A stretch of DNA of 64,000 nt from an uncultured Spirochaetaceae bacterium (GTDB lineage: Bacteria > Spirochaetota > Spirochaetia > Sphaerochaetales > Sphaerochaetaceae). Shown here one piece after another: positions 57,523 to 64,000 of the stretch (position 1 is its first letter; each line of letters starts with the position of its first letter). Position numbers and translations under genes: made by a program. Location of the stretch: contig CALXLH010000003.1 in NCBI GenBank assembly GCA_944389145.1, positions 1 through 64,000 on the forward strand. The letters are read 5' to 3'. Under the pieces are notes generated by a model. The model saw only the letters and a program-made list of their open reading frames with translations. It was not told the DNA's origin and ran no database searches.

Positions 57523-58530
57523 ATGAAGAGATTCTTCACATTGCTGTTGGTTGCAATGCTTACGCTTTCTGCTGTATTCGCCGGTGGCAGCAAGGAGGGT
57601 TCCGGCGATGGATCTGTGGTTCTCAGAGTCAGCATGGCTGAGGCCGCGAGCGATAACAAGGCTGTTGCCATCGAATCCGTCAAGGCGAAGATCGAAGAGC
57701 GCACAGAAGGACGTGTCAGGCTCGAAATCTACTGCAATGGAGAGCTTGGAACATTCCAGGAGGATGTCGAAGCCATCACGCAGGGTGCCAACATCGTTGA
57801 TGGAACCTCGCCTTCTGCATACTGCGACTATGGCTGCTATGACATGATGGCGTTGGATCTCATGAGGATGATCAAGAGCCCTGAGGAGTGCGACATCCTG
57901 AACGATTCAGAGCTGTTCAAGGAGATGTGCGACCAGATCGAGGCTGCTTCAGGAATCAAGGTCATTGCCATCAACTGGCCTAACCAGCCGAGGTGCATCC
58001 TCTCTGCGAAGCCAATCAACTCAGTAGCGGACATCAATGGGCTCATCATCCGCGTGCCATCCGCTCCATATGTAGCCTTCTTCACAAGGCTTGGTGCAGC
58101 TCCGGTGTCGATGAGTATGGCAGATACATATACAGCTATGCAGCAGGGATCTGCCGATGCCTGTGAATTCCCGCTTACGACTATCTATACCAATTCCCTC
58201 TATGAAGTCGGAAAGTACTGCTATCTTTCGGAGCATACCTATGCGCCTAGCATGTGGTGCATGAATGCCAACATCTTCAATTCGCTCTCCGAGGCTGATC
58301 AGCAGGTAATCCTAGAGGAATTCGAAGCCGGCGGAAAGGAATTCGCAGCTCTCAACGAGTCCAACCTTGCTGAGTATCGCCAGATGCTTGAAGCGCAGGG
58401 CGTTGCATTCGTTGAGCCTTCCGCAGAGGATATCGCGATAATGGACCAGGCCGCTGTCGATTCAGCTGCCGATTTCCCGGGACTCAGCGATGGAATCATC
58501 GAGAAGGTGGAGGCAGCGCTCGGTCGCTGA
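57523..58530 (+). CDS. dctP: TRAP transporter solute-binding protein (DctP type)
   Basis: A 335-residue periplasmic receptor with a signal peptide (MKRFFTLLLVAMLTLSAVFAG). Family features include 'VAIESVKAKIEERTEGRVRLEIYCNGELG' and the substrate-carboxylate Arg region 'SVADINGLIIRVPSAPYVAFFTRLGAAPVSMSMADTYTAMQQGSADACE'. It binds an organic acid, probably a sugar acid in this context. A full AAGGAGG (57511-57517) precedes ATG; the upstream in-frame part overlapping the previous gene was rejected. Confidence 0.95.
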   Translation: MKRFFTLLLVAMLTLSAVFAGGSKEGSGDGSVVLRVSMAEAASDNKAVAIESVKAKIEERTEGRVRLEIYCNGELGTFQEDVEAITQGANIVDGTSPSAYCDYGCYDMMALDLMRMIKSPEECDILNDSELFKEMCDQIEAASGIKVIAINWPNQPRCILSAKPINSVADINGLIIRVPSAPYVAFFTRLGAAPVSMSMADTYTAMQQGSADACEFPLTTIYTNSLYEVGKYCYLSEHTYAPSMWCMNANIFNSLSEADQQVILEEFEAGGKEFAALNESNLAEYRQMLEAQGVAFVEPSAEDIAIMDQAAVDSAADFPGLSDGIIEKVEAALGR

Positions 58531-58545
58531 AGCACTTCTTGCCAA

Positions 58546-58570
58546 TGCCCTGGAGAGTTCCTTCAGGGCC
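58546..58570 (+). promoter_or_regulatory. Intercistronic hairpin between dctP and dctQ
   Basis: GCCCTG (58547-58552) can pair with CAGGGC (58564-58569). No U-tract. It may protect the dctP message or lower permease expression relative to the binding protein. Confidence 0.4.
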
Positions 58571-58591
58571 TCCTAAGAAGGGAGGGACATC

Positions 58592-59116
58592 TTGAATACC
58601 AAGAAGAATCCGGTTCTTTTCATCATAATGAACTGGGAAGAGATTTTCTGCGCGCTTGCGATGGCTGCAATGCTTGTCGTATGCTGCCTGTACGTACTTG
58701 CGCGTTATGTACTTACTTTCTCCATAGTCTGGGGGCAGGAATTCTGCACGATCTGCCTGATCTACGTCACATTCGTCGGCAGTGCCGCCGCATACAAGCG
58801 CAACCAGCACTACGGCATGGACTTCATCGTCTCCCATCTGCCGGAGAAGATCAACTTCATCATAAAGATGATCATCAACTTCGTGCTCATCATACTCTTT
58901 GCCGTTCTCACGGTACTGAGCTTCCAGTATACGATGGCGGCCCAGAAAACAATGCCGGTATCGCTCATACCATATAAGTACATCGATTTTGCTGCAGTGC
59001 TTGGCTTCGGCAGCATGACGATATATTCAGCGATCTTCTTCGTCTCCGGAATCAGGACCCCCGAGGGATACAAGAAGAGATTCCTCACCAGTGAAGGTGG
59101 AGGAGAGACGGAATGA
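58592..59116 (+). CDS. dctQ: TRAP transporter small permease (DctQ type)
   Basis: A 174-residue membrane protein with four predicted segments ('EEIFCALAMAAMLVVCCLYVLARYVLTF', 'QEFCTICLIYVTFVGSAAAYKRNQHYGMDFIV'). It joins the large permease to form the TRAP channel. The start is TTG 58592, with GGGAGGG (58580-58586) 5 nt upstream and no usable ATG near. It overlaps dctM by 4 nt (ATGA). Confidence 0.92.
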   Translation: MNTKKNPVLFIIMNWEEIFCALAMAAMLVVCCLYVLARYVLTFSIVWGQEFCTICLIYVTFVGSAAAYKRNQHYGMDFIVSHLPEKINFIIKMIINFVLIILFAVLTVLSFQYTMAAQKTMPVSLIPYKYIDFAAVLGFGSMTIYSAIFFVSGIRTPEGYKKRFLTSEGGGETE

Positions 59117-60402
59117 TATTCTATCCAATAATCATAGTTCTGATCTGCTTTGCCGTTGGCATGCCGGTTGCATTCGCAATGATGATCGCATGCCTGCCAT
59201 ACTTCATCAACGATCAGTATGCGACAGGCCTCATGGTCATCCAGCAGCTCATTGGCGGTGCTGAGAGCTTCTCGCTTGCTGCAATCCCGTTCTTCATCGT
59301 CGCAGGATCAATCATGAACTATTCGGGAATCACTGAGAAGCTGATGGCTCTTGCCGATGCCCTCGTCGGCCATTTTACAGGCGGACTGGGACATGTGAAT
59401 ATCCTTCTCTCGACGATGATGGGAGGAATCTCCGGGTCGGGAGCCGCTGATGCAGCCTCTGACTGCAAGATCCTCGTTCCTGAGATGACGAAGCATGGCT
59501 ATCCCACTGAATATGCTGCAGCCGTCACTGCTGCTTCGGCCTGCATCACACCCATCATCCCTCCTGGTGTCGGACTTGTCGTGTACGCATGCGTAATGGA
59601 GATTTCCGTTGGAAAGCTCTTCAGCGCAGGATATATCCCCGGTGCGATGATGTGCATTGGGATGCTGCTTGCGAACTATTTCATCTCCAAGAAGCGTGGC
59701 TATAAGGCCAACAGGGATCACATGGTTCCGATCAAGCAGATAGTCGGGCTTGCCCTCAGTTCTCTCTGGGCTCTGCTGCTGCCGTTCGGATTCATCTTGG
59801 CGCTTCGCGTCGGCGTCTGCACCCCGACCGAGGGCGGTGCGCTCATGGCTCTGTATTCCCTCATCGTCGGCAAGTTCATCTACAAGAAGCTGGAGTGGAA
59901 GAATCTTCCAGCAATCATGCTCGATGGTGCACTCAGCACAGCCAGCGTCATGCTCATCATGGCAGCAGCCAATGTCCTGAGCCACTACATGAGCTGGGAG
60001 AGGATTCCGTATCTTCTTACAGGATTCATCATCGATGCAGCGCCCAGCAGAGCACTCTTCCTCGCGCTTTCGATGCTTCTGCTTCTTGTCATGGGCATGT
60101 TCATGGATGGAATCGCAGCGATGATCATCATCGCACCCCTCCTTGCTCCTGTCGGCACGGAACTCGGCGTGAATATGCTTCATTTCGGTCTCATCATGGT
60201 GCTGAACTGTGCTATCGGAGCAATCACCCCGCCATTCGGCAACTATCTCTTCCTCGTCTCGGGTACGCTGCACTGCAGCCTCACCAAGGTCGTCAAGGAG
60301 ATCATTCCATATATCGGAGTATGCCTCACCGTGCTTGTGCTCTGCACATACATTCCTGATATCGTTCTCATAGTACCGAAGCTTCTCTACGGAAGCGTAT
60401 GA
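59113..60402 (+). CDS. dctM: TRAP transporter large permease (DctM type)
   Basis: A 429-residue integral membrane protein with about 12 segments, the ion-coupled transporter of the TRAP system. Family motifs are 'GAESFSLAAIPFFIVAGSIMNYSGI', 'LLSTMMGGISGSGAADAASDCKIL', 'ASACITPIIPPGVGLVVYA' and 'MDGIAAMIIIAPLLAPVGTELG'. Imports with the DctP protein driven by a Na+ gradient. It overlaps the esterase gene (ATGA). Confidence 0.96.
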   Translation: MIFYPIIIVLICFAVGMPVAFAMMIACLPYFINDQYATGLMVIQQLIGGAESFSLAAIPFFIVAGSIMNYSGITEKLMALADALVGHFTGGLGHVNILLSTMMGGISGSGAADAASDCKILVPEMTKHGYPTEYAAAVTAASACITPIIPPGVGLVVYACVMEISVGKLFSAGYIPGAMMCIGMLLANYFISKKRGYKANRDHMVPIKQIVGLALSSLWALLLPFGFILALRVGVCTPTEGGALMALYSLIVGKFIYKKLEWKNLPAIMLDGALSTASVMLIMAAANVLSHYMSWERIPYLLTGFIIDAAPSRALFLALSMLLLLVMGMFMDGIAAMIIIAPLLAPVGTELGVNMLHFGLIMVLNCAIGAITPPFGNYLFLVSGTLHCSLTKVVKEIIPYIGVCLTVLVLCTYIPDIVLIVPKLLYGSV

Positions 60403-61328
60403 GGTGGATGATGGATTGGGAAAAGGCCTTTTCGTTCTATCCCTCAAGGGCGGAAGTCGATGCCTGGGCTGAGAGGCTGGCTGCAGAAGGATGCAGCCGT
60501 CGCCTCTCAGCCGAGATGCTCGACTCATCCCCGATCAGGAGGGGATTCGGAAACAGTCCCGAGACGCTGTCGAACCGCTATGTGAGGTTCGAGTCCAAGG
60601 ATCATACCTTCTATGGCTACTGGCAGCCTTCTCCGGTCCAGCCTGCACCGCTTCTGGTGCACCTGCCGGGATACGGTGGATACATTACGATGCATCCGTC
60701 GATTTCATCCGATGGATTCAATATCCTCCATGTATCACCGCTCGGATATGTGACGCCTTCCGGGCTTTCCGAAGGAGTCATGGGGGAAGATGGAAAGCTC
60801 CCTGTGCTGCGCAATACTGCAGAGGGGAAGCGAGGTGGATACGAGGATTGGTTTCGCGACTGCGTCTCTGCAGCTTCTTGGGCGATAAAGCGCCCCGAGG
60901 TGCTTCCCGGAAGGCTTTCGTTCTTCGGTACAAGCCAAGGCGGGGGTGCTGCACTGCTTCTTGCTTCGATCATGAAGGGGCAAGTGAGATCAGTAGCAGC
61001 GGATCTTCCATTCCTGACGGCCTTTCCTCTTACGGATTTGGAGGGAGAGGCATATTCGATGCTCAAGCCTTCATATGGTGAGGTTCGTGAGGAGGTTTTC
61101 TGGAATCGGCTTGGATATGTCGATACGCTATCGCATGCCCATCGGATTTCAGTACCGGTGATGCTTACAGCTGGAGGCAGGGATGATGTGTGCTTCCCGA
61201 GGACTGTGGAGAGGCTTTTCTCTATGCTTTCCGGAACGAAGCAATATACTTATCTCAAAGACAATGGCCATGGCCATTCAAGGGAGGGGAATGCTCTCTT
61301 CCGTGCCTGGTTCTCGCTGTACGCATAA
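60399..61328 (+). CDS. Acetyl-xylan esterase-like alpha/beta hydrolase
   Basis: A 309-residue CE7/AXE1-type hydrolase. 'LLVHLPGYGGYITMH' is the oxyanion loop, 'LSFFGTSQGGGAALLLASI' the nucleophile Ser, 'TAGGRDDVCFPRTVERLF' the acid and 'DNGHGHSREG' the His. Such enzymes remove acetyl groups from short sugar esters after uptake. Its place in a sugar-acid TRAP operon suggests deacetylation of an imported acetylated sugar. ATG overlaps the dctM stop. Confidence 0.82.
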   Translation: MRWMMDWEKAFSFYPSRAEVDAWAERLAAEGCSRRLSAEMLDSSPIRRGFGNSPETLSNRYVRFESKDHTFYGYWQPSPVQPAPLLVHLPGYGGYITMHPSISSDGFNILHVSPLGYVTPSGLSEGVMGEDGKLPVLRNTAEGKRGGYEDWFRDCVSAASWAIKRPEVLPGRLSFFGTSQGGGAALLLASIMKGQVRSVAADLPFLTAFPLTDLEGEAYSMLKPSYGEVREEVFWNRLGYVDTLSHAHRISVPVMLTAGGRDDVCFPRTVERLFSMLSGTKQYTYLKDNGHGHSREGNALFRAWFSLYA

Positions 61329-61348
61329 GGCCGTTGAAAGGAGGAAGG

Positions 61349-62266
61349 ATGGCTTTCGCAAACAGGATCGTCGTACGCTCCAGCTCTGACAACCATGTGC
61401 TCTTCAAGGTCTTCAGGGCCGTTTACAATACAAGCGGCGATGAATTGAGGCCTTATTTCGAGCACCGCCACTCAGAGCTTGAGATCTCCGTGATTGCAAC
61501 AGGCAGCGGAACCTATACATGCTCAGGGGTGGATTATGACTTCAGTTCCGGCGATGTCTTCCTCCATTGCGGCAATGATGAGCACTGCATAAAGTACATC
61601 GCGGCGGGCGAGCGGCTCTCGATGCTTGTCTTCCAGTTCGATCCCCGCCTGATATGGACCCACGGAGGGGAGTGGTTCGATACCAAATATCTGCAGATAT
61701 TCACGGGAAACAGCATGAACAGCCGGCATATGCCGAATACGGCATCGGAGGCGAAGGCGATTGCAAAGCTGATGGAGGAGAGCCTTGAGGAATGCTGCAG
61801 CCGCAGGCCAGCATATGAGATGGTCGTCAAGGCGAAGCTCCTGCTGATGCTCTCCATCCTCATACGCTATTTCTACGACTACTTCCCAGAGCGTGCGACT
61901 GATCTGGATTCCAGAAACATCGGCCATATCGAGAGGTCCATGGACTATATTCTTGCGCATCTGTCATCGCCGTTGACGCTTCAGGATATCGCCAAGGAAG
62001 CTCATATGAGCCGAAGCTACTACTCCGCGACATTCAAGCAACTCAATGGAGTCTCCGTTTGGGGGTATATAACCGCCCAGCGCATAGACAGGGCCCAGCA
62101 TCTGCTCGAATCTACTTCGCTTCCCGTGATGGAGATCAGCGAGCATTGCGGCTTCAACAACATCGCGAATTTCAATCGTTCATTCAAGAAGATAACAGGC
62201 AAGACGCCGCGAGGATACCGCAAGGATGTCCAAGGACGCCTCTCTAGCGATAGATTGCCTGATTAG
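61349..62266 (+). CDS. AraC-family transcriptional regulator
   Basis: A 305-residue regulator with an N-terminal cupin-like sensing domain ('FEHRHSELEISVIATGSGTYTCSGVDYDFSSGDVFLHCGND') and a C-terminal pair of HTH motifs ('LTLQDIAKEAHMSRSYYSATFKQLNG' and 'LPVMEISEHCGFNNIANFNRSFKKITGKTPRGYRKD'). It probably senses the operon's substrate and activates transcription of this cluster. A strong AAAGGAGG (61337-61344) precedes ATG 61349 at 4 nt. Confidence 0.92.
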   Translation: MAFANRIVVRSSSDNHVLFKVFRAVYNTSGDELRPYFEHRHSELEISVIATGSGTYTCSGVDYDFSSGDVFLHCGNDEHCIKYIAAGERLSMLVFQFDPRLIWTHGGEWFDTKYLQIFTGNSMNSRHMPNTASEAKAIAKLMEESLEECCSRRPAYEMVVKAKLLLMLSILIRYFYDYFPERATDLDSRNIGHIERSMDYILAHLSSPLTLQDIAKEAHMSRSYYSATFKQLNGVSVWGYITAQRIDRAQHLLESTSLPVMEISEHCGFNNIANFNRSFKKITGKTPRGYRKDVQGRLSSDRLPD

Positions 62267-62276
62267 GAGGAATTTG

Positions 62277-63617
62277 ATGAGGCAGGGTATCGATCCAAGT
62301 ACGCTGAAGATAACGGACATCCGCTTTGCGGATATCGATGGAGCACCGAAACGGTGCACTCTTCTGAAGATATATACGAATCAGGGGCTTGTGGGCTTCG
62401 GTGAGGTGAGGGATGCGTCGAGCAAGACGTATGCGCTTATGCTCAAGAGCAGGCTTCTCGGAGAGAATCCCTGTAATGTCGATAGACTCTTCCATAAGAT
62501 CAAGCAGTTCGGCGGTCCTTCGAGGCAGGGTGGAGGCGTCTCAGGCATAGAGATCGCGCTCTGGGACCTTGCGGGAAAGGCCTGGGGCGTTCCTGCATAT
62601 CAGCTTCTTGGCGGCAAGTTCCGCGACAGAATCCGCGTCTATTGCGATACGGACGCAGATGGCAAGGACAACAGCGGCCATGCCATGGGACTGGCTCTGA
62701 AGAAGCGCATGGAGATGGGCTTCACATTCCTCAAGATGGATCTTGGGATTGGCCTTCTCATGGATGTTCCTGGAACGCTATGTGCCCCTCTTGGATTCAT
62801 CGACGAGATGAAGCAGTATGCTCCGCATCTGCTGAATGTCCAGGGAGGATCCGTCACTGCGGATATGGTCAGGAGGCAGCATAGTTACGACATAGTGACG
62901 ACAGCGCATCCATTTACGGGCATCCATATCACAGAGAAGGGGTTGGATATCCTCGAGCAGTATGTGCACGATGTAAGGGAGGTCATCGGATACGAGGTTC
63001 CCCTCGCCATCGATCACTTCGGGCATGTGTGCGTCGAGGATGGCATTCGCTTTGCGAAGAGGATGGAGAAGTACGGCATAGCCTGGATAGAGGATATGAT
63101 TCCATGGATTTACCCTGACCAGTACAGGAGGCTGCGCAATGCAACGACCGTTCCTGTATGCACTGGGGAGGATATCTATCTCAAGGAGGATTTCAGGAAG
63201 ATCATCGAGGGCGGCTGCGTCTCCATCATCCATCCGGATATCCTCACGTGCGGCGGTGCGTTGGAGCTGAAGAAGATTGCTGATATCGCGGACGAGAATG
63301 GCGTTGCGGTTGCAATCCATATGGCCGAGAGCCCTGTTGCATGCATGGCGGCGGTCCATGCAGCGGCGGCGATGCACAATATTCTGGCCATGGAGTTGCA
63401 CTCCGTGGATGTCCCATGGTGGCAGGATATCGCGAAGGGACTTGATAAGCCGCTGATCAAGGATGGCTACATCAGGGTTCCCGATGCTCCCGGACTTGGA
63501 ATCGAGTCGCTCGATGACAGCGTAATCGAGACGCATCTGAATAAAGACATCCCCGGCCTTTGGGAGCCTACGGATCAGTGGAATACGGAATTCGCCAACG
63601 ACAGGATTTGGAGCTGA
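62277..63617 (+). CDS. Enolase-superfamily sugar-acid dehydratase (mandelate racemase family)
   Basis: A 446-residue MR_MLE enzyme. The N-terminal cap ends at 'GGVSGIEIALWDLAGKAWGVPAYQLLGGKFRDRIRVY'. In the barrel, 'FTFLKMDLGIGL' holds the second-strand Lys, metal ligands are Asp in 'LAIDHFGHV', Glu in 'AWIEDMIPW' and Glu in 'VCTGEDIY', and His is in 'VAIHMAES'. Members dehydrate aldonic or uronic acids or racemise acids; the exact substrate is not clear. AGGAGG (62265-62270) precedes ATG 62277 by 6 nt; the longer frame overlaps araC. Confidence 0.88.
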   Translation: MRQGIDPSTLKITDIRFADIDGAPKRCTLLKIYTNQGLVGFGEVRDASSKTYALMLKSRLLGENPCNVDRLFHKIKQFGGPSRQGGGVSGIEIALWDLAGKAWGVPAYQLLGGKFRDRIRVYCDTDADGKDNSGHAMGLALKKRMEMGFTFLKMDLGIGLLMDVPGTLCAPLGFIDEMKQYAPHLLNVQGGSVTADMVRRQHSYDIVTTAHPFTGIHITEKGLDILEQYVHDVREVIGYEVPLAIDHFGHVCVEDGIRFAKRMEKYGIAWIEDMIPWIYPDQYRRLRNATTVPVCTGEDIYLKEDFRKIIEGGCVSIIHPDILTCGGALELKKIADIADENGVAVAIHMAESPVACMAAVHAAAAMHNILAMELHSVDVPWWQDIAKGLDKPLIKDGYIRVPDAPGLGIESLDDSVIETHLNKDIPGLWEPTDQWNTEFANDRIWS

Positions 63618-63620
63618 TGT

Positions 63621-64000
63621 ATGAAATTCGATGATAGGGACAGCATTATGGCCATCACTCCGGAATGGAAGGGGGAGAGATTCCCCGATGGCAGGCCGAA
63701 GGTTGCGGACAAGTACCTCGATGCCCTCTACGGCATGACGCTTGAGGAGCTTTGGAAGCCTATCTTCACTAGGGGCTATGAGAATCAGTTCATAGCCATG
63801 GATTCGGTATTCCCCGAATTCAATGAGGATGGAGATGTGCTTCATAAGATGGTAGGACGTGCGGTCACTGCCGTGTATGCTCCTACGAGGCCGGACTACT
63901 ATGCCGCTTCATGCGCCATAGCAGCTTCGCAGGGATGGCATGGCACCCCTAACCAGTGGGTGCTGGACAGCCTTGTCGACAGGGATGTACTGGTCGTGGA
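63621..64000 (+). CDS. RraA family protein (5' part)
   Basis: The first 126 residues of a gene running out of the window, 3 nt after the enolase-family gene. 'MVGRAVTAVYAPTRPDYYAA' and 'LDSLVDRDVLVV' match the RraA / 4-hydroxy-4-methyl-2-oxoglutarate aldolase-like fold ('GRAvTv..P.D......l....pGdvlVvD'). In catabolic operons such proteins are often aldolases or decarboxylases of 2-oxo acids, the kind of product a sugar-acid dehydratase would make. An N-terminal extension of about 60 residues is unusual for short RraA. Confidence 0.72.
   Translation, partial: MKFDDRDSIMAITPEWKGERFPDGRPKVADKYLDALYGMTLEELWKPIFTRGYENQFIAMDSVFPEFNEDGDVLHKMVGRAVTAVYAPTRPDYYAASCAIAASQGWHGTPNQWVLDSLVDRDVLVV

Noticed and set aside
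62778-63845. Long antisense open frame (355 codons) over the enolase-family gene
   Set aside because: No ribosome site or family features; it mirrors codon bias of the sense gene. The same holds for antisense frames at 59308-60528, 56226-57257, 40995-41882 and 38833-39702.
1-64000. tRNA, rRNA, CRISPR arrays, transposases and integrases
   Set aside because: Looked for on both strands; none could be supported.

Overview
The window looks like chromosomal DNA of a spirochaete, probably the Sphaerochaeta/Treponema side of Spirochaetales. The reasons are the style of the genes (a group-III phosphofructokinase with GGDGT and PKTIDND motifs, spirochaete-like lipoproteins with short lipoboxes, TRAP and Mgl-type sugar transport, an Xdh-like trio) and moderate GC. 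This is inference; no rRNA or tRNA gene is present to settle it. Genes are tightly packed, with many 1-4 nt gaps or ATGA overlaps.

Layout. 1-0.6 kb: end of a sugar ABC permease. 0.6-11.3 kb: WYL regulator, SlyX-like protein, and a leftward core block (dnaE-yggT-recG; HD protein-pyk-rsmD-acyl-ACP thioesterase). 11.4-19.7 kb: a lipoprotein, an AAA/PD-(D/E)XK protein, a three-subunit Xdh-like set whose large subunit appears degenerate, and a 5'-nucleotidase. 19.9-26.1 kb: ligA, aminotransferase, ModE-like HTH, phosphofructokinase and an unknown gene. 26.4-38.5 kb: lipoprotein, Gfo/Idh/MocA oxidoreductase, two MATE pumps, NUDIX-SNF2-SWIM operon, Vsr, esterase and an E2-like protein lacking the catalytic His. 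38.5-45.1 kb: metY-metA and argCJBD, with complete gene sets for O-acetylhomoserine-based sulfur assimilation and for glutamate to ornithine (except argA, whose job argJ can do). 45.2-55.5 kb: small envelope lipoproteins, ROK regulator, htpG, mscS, rlmE, rhomboid, adenosine deaminase, ankyrin protein and a 5'-truncated MATE gene. 55.5-64 kb: a YcxB-like protein, then one rightward catabolic operon (FAD oxidoreductase, TRAP DctP-Q-M, esterase, AraC regulator, enolase-superfamily dehydratase, RraA-like protein).

Most notable signal. Three gene-free stretches carry likely small RNAs. Two tandem leftward RNAs (51669 to 51594 and 51530 to 51444) each have a sigma-54 type -24/-12 promoter with the exact GG-N10-GC spacing, a shared predicted 5' end (AGAGCAA(A)CAG), a copy of the anti-Shine-Dalgarno sequence (CCUCCUUU) and an intrinsic terminator. 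A third RNA (about 26210-26300, rightward) has a sigma-70 type promoter and two ACCUCCUUUU motifs, one of them in the apical loop of its terminator hairpin. They resemble in design, not in sequence, the anti-SD 'cuckoo' RNAs of Alphaproteobacteria.

Second notable signal. At least 13 genes have a good -10 box only 6-9 nt upstream of ATG and no Shine-Dalgarno, so their mRNAs should be leaderless. Other genes (htpG, argC, dctP, araC, ankyrin, enolase-family gene) have strong SD sequences. If both readings hold, the anti-SD RNAs could lower translation of SD-led mRNAs while sparing leaderless ones. A further structured RNA candidate (about 34960-35092) sits behind a TTGACA promoter embedded in a palindrome.
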